Counted from the stretch's first letter, positions 34,138 through 44,544 are shown. The stretch is DNA of 49,212 nt from Clostridiales bacterium (GCA_019417465.1 DXVF01000007.1:1-49212); one strand, 5' to 3'. The notes: generated from the sequence alone by a model not told the origin. Made by a program: numbers and translations.

Positions 34138-35149
34138 TTAATCAAAATAGTTTAATTTCATTGCTTGTTTCACTTTTTTCATTGTTTCTTTTGCAATTTT
34201 TTGTGCATGACTTGTTCCTGCCATTAATATATCTTTTACTTTATTTGGTCTTTCTTCATAATATCTTCTTTTCTCTCTTATTGGTTCTAATTCTGTATTT
34301 ATATTTTTTATTAATTGCTTTTTACAAGCAACACAACCTCTCTTACCAGCTTTACATTCTTCACAAATTGTCTTTACTTGTTCTTTACTAAACAAATTAT
34401 GATAATATGCAACCATACAAATATTAGGATTTCCTGGATCGTCCTTTTTTATTCTTCCTGGGTCTGTAACAGCCCTCATTACTTTCTTACTAATTTCTTC
34501 TTCTGGATCTGATAAATAGATTGCATTCCCTAATGATTTACCCATTTTTTCATTTCCATCTAATCCTTTTATTCTTTTTGCATCTGAAAGAAGTGCTTGT
34601 GGTTCGTATAAAGTTTCTCCATAAATACTATTAAACTTCCTAACTATTTCTCTTGCCTGTTCTATTAGTGGTAGCTGATCTTCACCGTACTGGAATAATG
34701 TTTCCTTCAAAAGCTGTTATATCTGCAGCTTGGCTTACAGGGTATCCTAAAAATCCATATGTGACGCTTTCTCCAAATATATCTCTTTTTTGTGCTATTT
34801 CTGTTTTAACTGTAGGATTTCTTTGCAATCTTGCAATAGTAACTAGATTAGAATAAAAGACCGTAAGCTCTGCAATTTCTGGTATCATAGATTGCAAGAA
34901 AAATGTTACTTTATTTGGATCAATTCCTACTGCTAATTCATCCATTACAATTTGGCTTACATTTTTTTGTACTTTCTCTGGATCATTAAAATTATCAGTC
35001 AAAGCTTGAACATCTGCAACTTCAATAAAAGTCTCACATTCATCTTGCAATTTTACTCTTGACTTTAATGAACCAAAATAATGTCCTATATGTAATTTTC
35101 CTGTAGGTCTATCACCTGTTAAAATACGTTTTTTATTTTTATCAATCAT
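34138..35149 (-). CDS. trpS: Tryptophanyl-tRNA synthetase, expressed through one CGG +1 shift
   Basis: Charges tRNA-Trp. The N-terminal part has the HIGH-type motif PTGKLHIGHYFGS and DVQALTD. The C-terminal part has the KMSKS-type motif GNEKMGKSLGNAIYLSD. The zero frame stops inside the conserved PVGEDQ motif: GTA-CGG-TGA (CGG at 34685-34687). Skipping the C restores IIPVGEDQLPLIEQAREIVRKFN and gives 336 residues, the normal length. A stop directly follows CGG in the zero frame. I see no second trpS in the window, so efficient shifting is needed unless another copy exists elsewhere. Confidence 0.93.
34685..34687 (-). other. CGG +1 shift site in trpS
   Basis: GTA-CGGTGA: dropping C restores the PV-G-EDQ motif that is nearly invariant in bacterial TrpRS. 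Confidence 0.88.
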
Positions 35150-35300
35150 AATACACCTCTCTTTTTCACTTTTCTAACTAAGTTTTCTTATAGATTATAC
35201 TTTATTTACTACAAATTTGCAATAGACGCCCAAAAAAAGAAAAATAAGTTACTAATAGTTTACAAAAGTTTTCTCCGAAAGTTATAATATATATCGTAAA

Positions 35301-35360
35301 AAAAGAATATGATACAAAGTATATTTGATAAAACTACACTCTATAATATCATATTCTTTT
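35301..35360 (-). terminator. rplU-rpmA terminator
   Basis: AAAGAATATGATA and TATCATATTCTTT form a 13-bp stem with a loop of about 33 nt, followed on the minus strand by T-rich DNA. Confidence 0.6.
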
Positions 35361-35364
35361 ATAT

Positions 35365-35634
35365 TTATACGTTAGTTTCCTCTACTGGATAAACACTAAC
35401 TTTTTTCTTATCTCTTCCAAGTCTTTCAAATTTGACTGTACCAGTTACTTTTGCATATAATGTATCGTCACTACCAATACCTACATTTGTTCCCGGATGG
35501 ATTTTTGTTCCTCTTTGTCTTATTAAGATATTTCCTGCTTGAACTAATTGTCCATCAGCTCTTTTTAACCCAAGGCGCTTTGATTCACTATCTCTACCAT
35601 TCTTAACGCTACCTTGCCCTTTCTTATGAGCCAT
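35365..35634 (-). CDS. rpmA: 50S ribosomal protein L27
   Basis: The 89-residue product has the L27 signature (AHKKGQGSVKNGRDSESKRLGLKRADGQLVQAGNILIRQRGTKIHPG). It starts directly with MAHKKGQGS. Many Firmicutes L27 proteins carry a removable N-terminal leader cut by the Prp protease, whose gene (ysxB/prp) sits between rplU and rpmA; both are absent here. It is co-transcribed with rplU (43-bp gap). Confidence 0.96.
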   Translation of the reverse strand: MAHKKGQGSVKNGRDSESKRLGLKRADGQLVQAGNILIRQRGTKIHPGTNVGIGSDDTLYAKVTGTVKFERLGRDKKKVSVYPVEETNV

Positions 35635-35677
35635 GTTTATTCACTCCTTCCATTTTGTAAATTGTTACCTTTATTAT

Positions 35678-36025
35678 TTACGCTTCTACTGTTTCTTTTG
35701 CTTTTTTTGCAGAAGCTGTTTTTATTGTTGTTATTTCAACCTTTGTATATGGTTGTCTATGTCCTTGTGTTCTTCTGTAGTTTTTCTTAGCTTTATATTT
35801 GTAAACGATAATTTTCTTACCTTTACCATGGCTAACTACTTTTCCTTCTACTTTAATACCTTTTACATATGGAGTTCCTACTTCTACTTTACCTTCTTCA
35901 GATACTAAGATTACTTTGTCAAAAGTAACTTTTTTACCTTCTTCAGCATCTAATTTTTCGAAGAAAACTACATCTCCTTCTGTAACTTTGTATTGTTTTC
36001 CACAACTTTCGATTATTGCGTACAT
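35678..36025 (-). CDS. rplU: 50S ribosomal protein L21
   Basis: The 115-residue product reads MYAIIESCGKQYKVTEGDVVFFEKLDAEEGKKVTF, the family start, then KIIVYKYKAKKNYRRTQGHRQPYTKVEI, the L21 signature. A lysine/alanine tail ends it. It is first gene of the rplU-rpmA operon and preceded by an L21 leader. Confidence 0.97.
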   Translation of the reverse strand: MYAIIESCGKQYKVTEGDVVFFEKLDAEEGKKVTFDKVILVSEEGKVEVGTPYVKGIKVEGKVVSHGKGKKIIVYKYKAKKNYRRTQGHRQPYTKVEITTIKTASAKKAKETVEA

Positions 36026-36135
36026 TTAAGTACACCTCCCTTTATATGTATACTCGCTAAGCATAAAATACTAGGTAGCTAAATAATTTTAGCATTTTAG
36101 ATACCCGACTCAGGCGGCTTACAGATGTATATTTT
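36026..36135 (-). promoter_or_regulatory. L21 leader (ribosomal protein autoregulatory leader)
   Basis: The minus-strand transcript upstream of rplU contains GTAAGCCGCCTGAGTCGGGTA and, further on, AGCTACCTAGTATTTTATGCTTAGCGAGTATAC. This is the layout of the Firmicutes L21 leader, which is thought to bind ribosomal protein and regulate the operon. The match is by recollection of the family, not by a model search. Confidence 0.7.
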
Positions 36136-36266
36136 ACCATAGCACTTAAGCTTTGTCAATCACTATTTTTATATATTTCTAAGCATTATGGAAACCATTG
36201 TTACAAATCTCATTTTATTTAAAAAGTACATACTAGCCTAACAATAGTTAGGCGATAACATTGTCT

Positions 36267-36650
36267 TTATTTTTCATTTCTAATATTTACTATTTTAGGT
36301 TTATTAGTTATAAATCCCATCTTTAACTTTACATCAACATGAACATTTGGATATTCTTCTGTTACATTTACACTATCTGCATTTATTCCACTCCATAAAT
36401 CAAATAAAACTTTATGTTCTCCAATACTTACAGGCACTTCTACTGTTCCATTATTAGAAATACTACCTACTATTTTTCCATCTACATATACCATTATATC
36501 TATTAAACAACCAACAAAACGGCCTATTCTATGAAATGTTATTTTTCCCATTTTATTATTTGCTTTTTGTATTTCTTTTTCACAACTTATGCAGAATTTA
36601 CTATCATTTTGAACTTCTTTTCCACAATTTGTACAAAACATTCTTACCAC
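36267..36650 (-). CDS. Zinc-ribbon protein with PEGA-like domain
   Basis: The 127-residue product (start at 36650, or at 36641 giving MFCTNCGKEV) has a zinc ribbon CTNCGKEVQNDSKFCISCEKE at the start and a beta-rich domain after residue 45 (DIMVYVDGKIVGSISNNGTVEVPVSIGEHKVLFDLW) like PEGA-type or carboxypeptidase-regulatory repeats. There is no membrane segment. The role is unknown. Confidence 0.7.
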   Translation of the reverse strand: MVRMFCTNCGKEVQNDSKFCISCEKEIQKANNKMGKITFHRIGRFVGCLIDIMVYVDGKIVGSISNNGTVEVPVSIGEHKVLFDLWSGINADSVNVTEEYPNVHVDVKLKMGFITNKPKIVNIRNEK

Positions 36651-36862
36651 CTCTAATATTACTTTAGCATATAACTATATTGGTTTACAATATATCTTTT
36701 TAACAATTTTCCTAAATTACACCGTTAATCCTACCTTCTTCTTAAAATAGGAATCTTTTTGATACTACAAAATGTGATACTTAAGCAATTAATCATTTAG
36801 TAATTATTAAACTTATTCTTATTATATTTTTATATTCATTTAAAATTTATAATTAAATATGC

Positions 36863-39800
36863 TTACTCAATACTTTTAAGTGATTCTATCATATCAATCT
36901 TCTTTAATGCAAAATATGTTGCTATATTTACAATAATGCTAAATAATACTGTTAATACTATTCCATAAATATAACTTGTTAGATTAACTCTTTTATCAAA
37001 CATAAACATATCTAGCTCACATGTCTGCATAATGAAGAAATTCAAAAAATATCCTGATATAAGACCTAAAATCATTCCTATTATAGTTAAAATAGTAGTT
37101 TCTTTTGCTATATAATTATACACCTCTTTATCATAAAATCCTAACACTTTAAGACTTGCAAGTTCTCTTATTCTCTCACTAATATTAACATTTGATAAAT
37201 TGTATAATACAACAAAATCAAGTAACCCTGCAGATATAATTAAAATCCATACAACAAAATTCATATTATCCATTACATCACTAAACAAATCTTTTGCAGT
37301 AGATGTAAATTCTATTGAAGAAATTGAATCTTTATCTTCTAAAATCTTCTTACCTAATATTTCTTCTTCTGCTTCTGTTAAATCATTTGTACTAATAATT
37401 AATTGATTAAATTTTACTTTTTCTCCATATACCTTTTCATATAGGCTTGGAGACATGTATATATAATGTTGTAAATAATTCTCTGTAATTTTTCCTACTT
37501 TAACTTCAAATTCTACATCATCTGTACCTTTTACTTTTATAATATCTCCTTGTTTTATATCTAATAAATTTGCAATCTTTTCAGTAATTACTATGGTATC
37601 ATCCTCTATTTTAAATGTATTTTCTTGCTTTCTTGGTTTTAAGACAATAAAATCTTGTAATTTGCTCACATCTTCTGGAACAACTAACTGAATATCTTGA
37701 TTATTAGCATTTTTTATAATTTTTACAGATTGCTTTTTTATTTTTAATACCTCTTTAATATCTTCATACCCAACTATTTCCTCTAATTTTTTATCAATTT
37801 GTTCTCTCGAAATAGAATCTTTTAATTCTATTGTAAGATTATATTTAAATATTTTTCCATATTGTGATGGTATCATATAACTTACAGAATCTCTTAATCC
37901 AAATCCTGCAACTATTAGAGCTGTACACCCGCAAACACCTATTATTGTCATTAAAAATCTTTTTTTGTATCTAAAGATATTTCTAGCAGTTACCTTTTGT
38001 GTAAACTTCATTTTTGACCAGATAAACTTTACATTTTCTAATAAAACTCTTTTTCCCATTTTAGGAGCTTTTGGCCTCATTAATACTGCTGGCATAGATA
38101 TTAATTCTTTTGTGCAAGAATAAATAGTTGCACCTACTGTACAAAGTATAGCAATTCCTGTTCCTGTTATTGTATAATACAAGTTAAATTCTGCTTCTAT
38201 ATCTGGAAGTGTATACATCATTTTATATATATCAAAAATAATTTTAGGAAGTAAATTAAATCCTATTGTTACACCTATTAAAGAACCTATCAAAGTTGCT
38301 AAAATAGCATAAATAACATATTTACTTGCAATTTGAATTTTATTATATCCGCATTGCTTTTAATGTTCCTATTTGAACTCTTTGCTCCTCTACCATTCTT
38401 GTCATAGATGTTAAACTAATTAATGCTGCTACAACAAAAAACACAATAGGGAAAACTTTTCCTATATTCGCAATTCTATCTGTATCTTGCATATAACTTA
38501 TATAACCAGCATTTTCATTTCTTGTTAACACATACCAATCCGGCTTTTTTATATCATTTATTTTATCTTTCGCATCTTGTAACTTATTTTCTGCTTCTTT
38601 TATTTTATCATCCGCTTCTTTTTTTGCATCCGCTAATCTTTGTTCATTTTCTTTTATTTCATTTTCTCCTGATGTAATTTCTTTTTTAGCTGCTTGAATT
38701 TTTGCATTTGTAGTTTGTTTTGTTTTTGCTAAAATTTGCTTTTGTTTTTGCAGTTCTAATTTAGCAGTAGTTATCTTGCTTTCAGCATTTTGCAATTCTG
38801 TTTTTGCAGTATTTAGTTGTGTATTTAAACTATCTATTGTCTCAAGCAATTTTGTAATATCAATACCTTGACTTTTTGCTTCACTTTCTATCAAACTAAT
38901 TTGTTCATCTATAGTTTGTATCTGAGATTTCATAACAGATAGTTGTCCATTCAGAGTAGCCTTTTCCTCATCATCTGATGCATTTTCTATTGCTTGCAGA
39001 GTTAGGTCTATTTTTCCTTGTAATTCATTTTTACTTTTTACTATGGCATTATGTTTCTCACTTATATTTTTCAAATTACTAATTGCATCTTCTAATGTTT
39101 TTATACTATTAGAATAATTTTCTTTATTTTTATTAAATTCAGATTCTTTAGCCTCTAGTTCTTTTTCTGCATTATCAATTTTATTCTGTGCTTGTTTAAA
39201 TTCTGTATTTGCTTTGTTTTCATTTTGTGTAACTTCTTTTTTTGCATTTTCTAATTTATCTTTTGCATCTTGAATTTTATCTTGTGCATCATCTATTTCT
39301 TTTTGAACTTTTTCTTTTTCATTATTTAATGTGTTTTCTGCATCTTTTAATTTATTTTCAGCTTCTTCTTTTATCTGTGTATATCTTTCTTCTTTTCTTG
39401 TACTTGCTAAAGTCTCTATTTTTTCTTTAATTTCTTCTATCTTATCATCATATTCTTTAGAACCTGTTTGTAATTCTTTCGTTCCATCTAAAGTTATATA
39501 TGCCTCTGTATATATCTTACTATTAACTAATTCTCTAGGAATATATAAATAATATTGTATAACACCAGAACCAAGTTTACTTGACCCTCTTGTTCTAGAT
39601 ATGTATAAAGGAGATTCTATCACTCCAACAATTTTAACTTCATTTTGTTTTAGAAATGTGATATCATTTCCGTTCTTCATCTTGTATATCTTCTACTTGT
39701 AAGGAAATTGTATCTCCAATATTATATCCAGTTTTAGTTAAAAAACCTTTTTCAACTACACATTCATTTTCTTTTTTTGGCATTTCGCCATTAATTAGTT

Positions 39801-40149
39801 CTAATTCATTCATTTCACTTAATATTGTTTTAATTTTTACTACAACATCCATATCATTAACATGGCAAATGCTATCAGCACTAAATGATGGAACTACATT
39901 TTTAACTTGGTCTATATTTTGTAATTCTTCAATATCTTTATCATTTAACCCTATTGAAGATAAGATCTCAAAATCAAAAACATTTTTCTCATCAAAATAT
40001 GTATCAATAGTCTGCTTCATATCTGGACTAGTAGCTTTAATACCTGCAAAAAATCCAACACCTAGTAAAACGATTAATAATATTGATAAAAATCGTTTAA
40101 AATTATTTTTTATTTCCCTTATTGCATCTGTTACTAAAGCTTTTTTCAT
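36863..40149 (-). CDS. FtsX-type ABC transporter permease with large coiled coil, two CGG +1 shifts
   Basis: Built from three frames that join at two CGG codons. GAA-CGGA at 39670-39672 restores ...QDEEGNDITFLKQNEVKIVGV. ATG-CGGA at 38349-38351 restores GTLKAMGYNKIQIASKYVIYAILATLIGSLIGVT. The result is 1,094 residues. The N-terminal helix (ALVTDAIREIKNNFKRFLSILLIVLLGVGFFAGI) is the MacB/FtsX membrane start. An extracytoplasmic part contains a long coiled coil (about 270-590, repeated K/E/N heptads). Then come the FtsX-type membrane helices, in two sets. The cognate ATPase lies 128 bp upstream. KAMGY is the usual FtsX-family wording at the second shift. The substrate is unknown; the family exports or extracts lipid-linked or peptide substrates. 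Confidence 0.88.
38349..38351 (-). other. CGG +1 shift site 2 in the permease
   Basis: ATG-CGGA: dropping C restores LKAM-G-YNKIQIA, typical of FtsX-type permeases. The zero-frame stop is two codons on. Confidence 0.85.
39670..39672 (-). other. CGG +1 shift site 1 in the permease
   Basis: GAA-CGGA: dropping C joins DIQDEE to GNDITFLKQNEVKIVGV without a gap. The zero-frame stop (TGA) is two codons on. Confidence 0.78.
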
Positions 40150-40277
40150 CTTATATTCCTTTCTTTTTTTACAATAGCGAATCTTTGATTATTTTCAATT
40201 TACTACCCCCAGAAAAGGTTTATCTCCATAAGCTTATTCAATCTACTACCCCAAAACTCCTTATTCGCAGAGCATGG

Positions 40278-40980
40278 TTACCACTCTATTTCTTCAATTG
40301 AAACTGGATTTTCATTTTTTACTACTTCTGATACAGTTCCATTTTTAAAGTAAATCACTTTATCCGCCATTGGTGTTAATGCACTATTATGTGTAATTAT
40401 TATAACTGTCATCATTTCTTTTCTACATGTATCTTGTAATAATTTTAAAATTTGCTTTCCTGTATTATAATCTAAGGCTCCGAGTAGGTTCATCGCAAAG
40501 CAGAATCTTAGGATTTTTAGCTAGTGCTCTAGCAATTGCTACACGTTGTTGTTCTCCACCAGATAACTGTGATGGAAAATTATTCATTCTATTTCTTAAT
40601 CCTACTTTTTCTAAAACATCTTCTGCATCTAGTGGATGATTGCAAATTTGAGATGCAAGTTCTACATTTTCTTTTGCAGTTAAATTTTGCACTAAATTAT
40701 AAAATTGAAATACAAATCCAATATCTTCTCTACGATATTTTACTAATTCTTTTGATTTTAATTTACTAATATCTTTTCCGTCAATAACTACTTTCCCTTT
40801 AGTTAAATTATCCATTCCTCCTAGAATATTAAGAGCTGTAGTTTTGCCTGCACCACTTGGTCCAACAATAACTGTAAGTTCTCCTTTTTCTATTTCAAAA
40901 TTTGTATGATCTAAGGCTGTAATATATACCTCTCCCATTTTATATTTTTTAACTACATTTTCAAATGTTATATACGACAT
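40278..40980 (-). CDS. ABC transporter ATPase (MacB/LolD type), one CGG +1 shift
   Basis: Powers the adjacent FtsX-type permease. Walker A is GPSGAGKTT (about 39-47), the signature is LSGGEQQRVAIARALA, and Walker B reads ILLCDEPT. Right after it, ACT-CGGA (CGG at 40480-40482) breaks the zero frame, which ends with SLRL and a stop. Skipping the C gives DEPTGALDYNTGKQILKLLQ, the typical D-loop sequence, then the switch histidine in VIIITHNSALTPMADKVIYFKNG. Total 233 residues, normal for the family. Confidence 0.93.
40480..40482 (-). other. CGG +1 shift site in the ABC ATPase
   Basis: ACT-CGGA: dropping C restores DEPT-G-ALD, an almost invariant motif in MacB/LolD ATPases. Confidence 0.9.
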
Positions 40981-41040
40981 TTTTTCCTCCTATTTTTAGG
41001 CTATATATACTTTATTACTTTAATATAAATTAATAATATT

Positions 41041-44000
41041 TTACTCTATTTTTATATTTGTGTTTCCGCACAATTTCTTCTAATTCTTTTAAAATCTGAT
41101 CATTTAAGAATATTCCTCCTGCCGGATCTTTTCTTTCTCCATTTATTATATAAACTTGAATATTATTTTTTTCTCCTGTAAAGAATTTTAGTGCACCTCT
41201 TAATCTATCTTTTTTATTATTGTCTAAATTTGTAATATCTATTATTAAAGATTTATTCTTTACCGCTTGTGTATTAAATTCTTTTATACTACTTGCTACA
41301 ATTTTTGGTTCTTCATCTTCTCTTATACTTAATCTTCCTTCTACTAATACTACACTATCTTCCAATAATATATTAGAACAAGTTTGATAGCAATTTTCAA
41401 ATACAATCACTTCTGAACTTCCATATAAATCTTCTACTGTTATAAAAGCCATTATTTTGTTAGTTTTTGTGTATTTTTTCTTAACACTATTTATAATTCC
41501 TGCAAATTTTATATTTTGTCCATCTTGATAGTTTGACCTTTCATTATTTTGAATAGCCTCTCCTGCTTCTCTTATTTGCATTGAATTAATATTAGATTGT
41601 CTCTCGATTTCTTCTCTAATTTGTTCTAACGGATGCCCAGTTATATATAATCCAAGCATTTCTTTTTCCATTGATAATAATTCTTTTTCTGAATATTCTT
41701 TTAGAGTTGTATATGTATATTTCATCTTCTCCATTTCTTTTTCATCATCTAAAGTTCCACCTAAATCAAACATAGTAATTTGACCTTTTAAACTTTTTCT
41801 AGAGCTATCGGAAATAGCATCTATAATTGATTCAAAAGATGCCATTAATGTACTTCTTGTTTGCTGGAATTCATCAAAAGCTCCTGACTTTATTAAACTT
41901 TCAATACATTTTTTGTTTACTGCTTCACCTTCCATTCTTTCGCAAAAATCAGTAAAGCTCTCAAATTTTCCTTTTGATTCACGGTTTTGTACAATAGTAT
42001 CTACTACAGATGTTCCCACATTTTTTATACTACCCAAACCAAAACGAATTTTTCCATCATCTACAGTAAATTTTGTATAACTTTTATTTATATCAGGTTT
42101 TAATATAGCAATATTCATTCTTTTACATTCATCAATATACATTGGAACTTTATCTAGATTGCCTAAAAAGCTATTTAAAGTTGCTGCCATAAATTCTTCT
42201 GGATAATATGCTTTTAAATATGCTGTACGATAAGAAACTACTGCATATGCTGCTGCATGTGATTTATTAAATGCATATTTTGCAAATTCTGCCATCTCAT
42301 CGAATATTTTATTAGCAGATTCTTCATCAATTCCATTTCGTATGCAACCTGGAATAATGATATTTCCTTCTTCATCCATTTGCCCATGTATAAAATATTC
42401 TCTTTCTTTTGCCATTACATCTAACTTTTTCTTACCCATAGCACGTCTTACTAAATCCGCTCTTCCGAAGTGAATATCCTGCTAAATCACGTACTATTTG
42501 CATTACTTGTTCTTGATATACCATACAACCATAAGTTACCTCTAAGATTGGCTTAAGCGCTGGATGTGTATATACAGCATGAGCTGGATCTTTTTTATTT
42601 GCAATATATCTTGGAATTTGGTCCATTGGTCCAGGACGATATAAAGAAACACCTGCTATAATATCTTCCAAACAGTCTGGTTTTAATTCCTTCATAAAGT
42701 TTGTCATACCTTGACTTTCAAACTGGAATATTCCTATGCTATCTCCATCTTGCCATAATTTATATACCTTTGGGTCATTCATATCTTTGTCGAATTTAAC
42801 ATCTATATTCCTTGTATGTTTTACTAAATTAATAGTATCTTGTATAACTGTTAAAGTACGAAGCCCTAAAAAATCCATTTTTAGTAGCCCAAGTTCCTCT
42901 AGTGTTGTCATGATATATTGAGTAGAAATTGTACCATCACGAACATAAAGTGGAACATAAGTATCCACTGGTTCTTTTGTTATAACTATTCCACAAGCAT
43001 GAGTAGATGCCTGTCTTGGAAGCCCTTCTAAAGCCATTGCTATATCTAATAATTGTTTTATTCGACTATCATTTTCGTAAATTTCTCTTAATTCTCTGTT
43101 TTGTTCTAAAGCTTTATTAATTGTTATATGTAATTCATTTGGAATCATTTTTGCAAGCTTATCTGTTTCTGCATATGAGACATCTAACGCTCTTCCTACA
43201 TCACGAATTACCATTCTAGCAGACATTGTACCAAATGTAATAATCTGTGAAACATGGTCTTCTCCATATTTTCTAGAAACATAATCTATTACTTCTTGTC
43301 TTCTTTCATAACAAAAATCTACGTCAAAATCTGGCATACTAATTCTTTCTGGATTTAAGAATCTTTCAAAAATTAAGCTATATTTAATTGGATCTATGTC
43401 TGTTATTCCAATTGCATATGCAACAATTGAACCCGCCCCAGAACCACGTCCTGGCCCCACTGGTATTCCTTGTGATTTTGCCCAGTTGATATAATCCCAT
43501 ACTATTAAAAAATAATCTACATATCCCATTCTTTTTATGACAGATAGTTCATATTCCGCACGTTCTAATATTTCTTTAGATGGATTTTCTCCGGTACCTT
43601 TCTATTAATCCATCATCACATAATTTTTTTATATAATCATAGTGCGACTTAAATTCTTCTGGTACATCATAATTTGGAAGAATAGTATGTCCAAATTCAA
43701 AATCCACATTACATTTTTCGGCAATTTTTACTGTATTTTCAATTGCATCTGGAATATTCCTAAAATATTCTTTCATTTCTTCTGGAGATTTTATATAAAA
43801 ATCATCTGTTTGAAATTTCATTCTGTCTTCATCTGTCATTCTTTTTCCTGTTTGGATACATAATAAAACTTCATGATTATAACTGTCTTCTTTTTTTAGA
43901 TAATGTGCATCATTTGTAGCAACAAGTGGAATATCTAGTTTTTTAGATAATTCTACCAGTTTTTGGTTTGCGAGTATTTGCTCTCTTAAAGAATTGCTTT

Positions 44001-44544
44001 GTACTTCTAAATAATAGTCTTCTCCAAAAACATTTTTATGCCATAAAGCAATTTCTTCTGCCTTTTTCATATCATCTTTTACTATTGCCTGTGCTACTTC
44101 TCCTCCCAAACAAGCACTACAGCAAATTAAACCTTCATGATATTTTTCTAATATTTCTTTATCTATACGAGGTTTATAGTAATATCCATCTACATAGCCT
44201 AAAGAAACTAGTTTGGCTAAATTTTTATATCCATCATTATTTTTTGCAAGTAATATTAAATGATAGTATTTATTATCTATATTTGGTTCTTTATCAAACC
44301 TAGTTCTAGGTGCAACATATACTTCACATCCTATAATTGGCTTTACTCCATTTTTCTTGCATGCTTTATAAAAGTCTATTGTTCCAAACATAGACCCATG
44401 ATCTGTTACAGCAATTGCATCCATTCCTAATTCTTTTGCTCTTACTGGTAAATCTTTTATTCTATTTGCCCCATCTAATAAACTAAATTCACTATGCACA
44501 TGTAGATGTACAAATTCTGACATTTTACTTCCTCCTATATTCAA
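41041..44544 (-). CDS. dnaE: DNA polymerase III alpha subunit DnaE, expressed through three CGG +1 shifts
   Basis: A replicative DNA polymerase subunit. The PHP domain opens the protein (FVHLHVHSEFSLLDGANRIKDLPVRAKELGMDAIAVTDHGSMFG). The polymerase active-site region has GPGRGSGAGSIVAYAIGITDIDPIKYSLIFERFLNPERISMPDFDVDF. The C-terminal part has the OB-fold segment (IKFAGIINSVKKKYTKTNKIMAFITVEDLYGS). The frame breaks at TAC-CGGA (43591-43593; restores ERYGENPSKEILERAEYE), CTT-CGGA (42465-42467; restores GYSLGRADLVRRAMGKKK) and GTG-CGGA (41066-41068; restores LEEIVGNTNIKIE, a normal DnaE end). With three C skipped, the product is 1,166 residues, the family length. The zero-frame alternative for the last site runs on to a stop at 41030. 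Confidence 0.93.
41066..41068 (-). other. CGG +1 shift site 3 in dnaE (C-terminal)
   Basis: GTG-CGGA: the zero frame continues 12 codons (RKHKYKNRVKYY), so no stop is forced. The shifted frame ends VGNTNIKIE, which resembles the LVGSEQVEL-type end of DnaE proteins and is preferred. Confidence 0.65.
42465..42467 (-). other. CGG +1 shift site 2 in dnaE
   Basis: CTT-CGGA: dropping C restores YSL-G-RADLVRRAMGKK, a hallmark motif of DnaE. Confidence 0.92.
43591..43593 (-). other. CGG +1 shift site 1 in dnaE
   Basis: TAC-CGGA: dropping C restores ERY-G-ENPSKEILERAEYELSVIKRMGYVDYFLIV, the normal link between the PHP and palm domains. Confidence 0.9.

Noticed and set aside
41030..41068. CGG at the dnaE C-terminus as a plain arginine codon
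   Set aside because: Possible because the frame stays open, but the shifted end VGNTNIKIE fits DnaE family ends better and agrees with the other ten sites. Kept as a separate test finding.
8655..43593. Frame breaks in seven genes as sequencing or assembly errors, or as ordinary pseudogenes
   Set aside because: Random errors would hit homopolymers and differ in base and sign. All 11 are one extra C directly before GGA/GGT, in an in-frame CGG, at conserved glycines, and several genes are essential. A systematic read artefact at a modified base cannot be fully excluded without independent reads, so it is named as the main refuting test.
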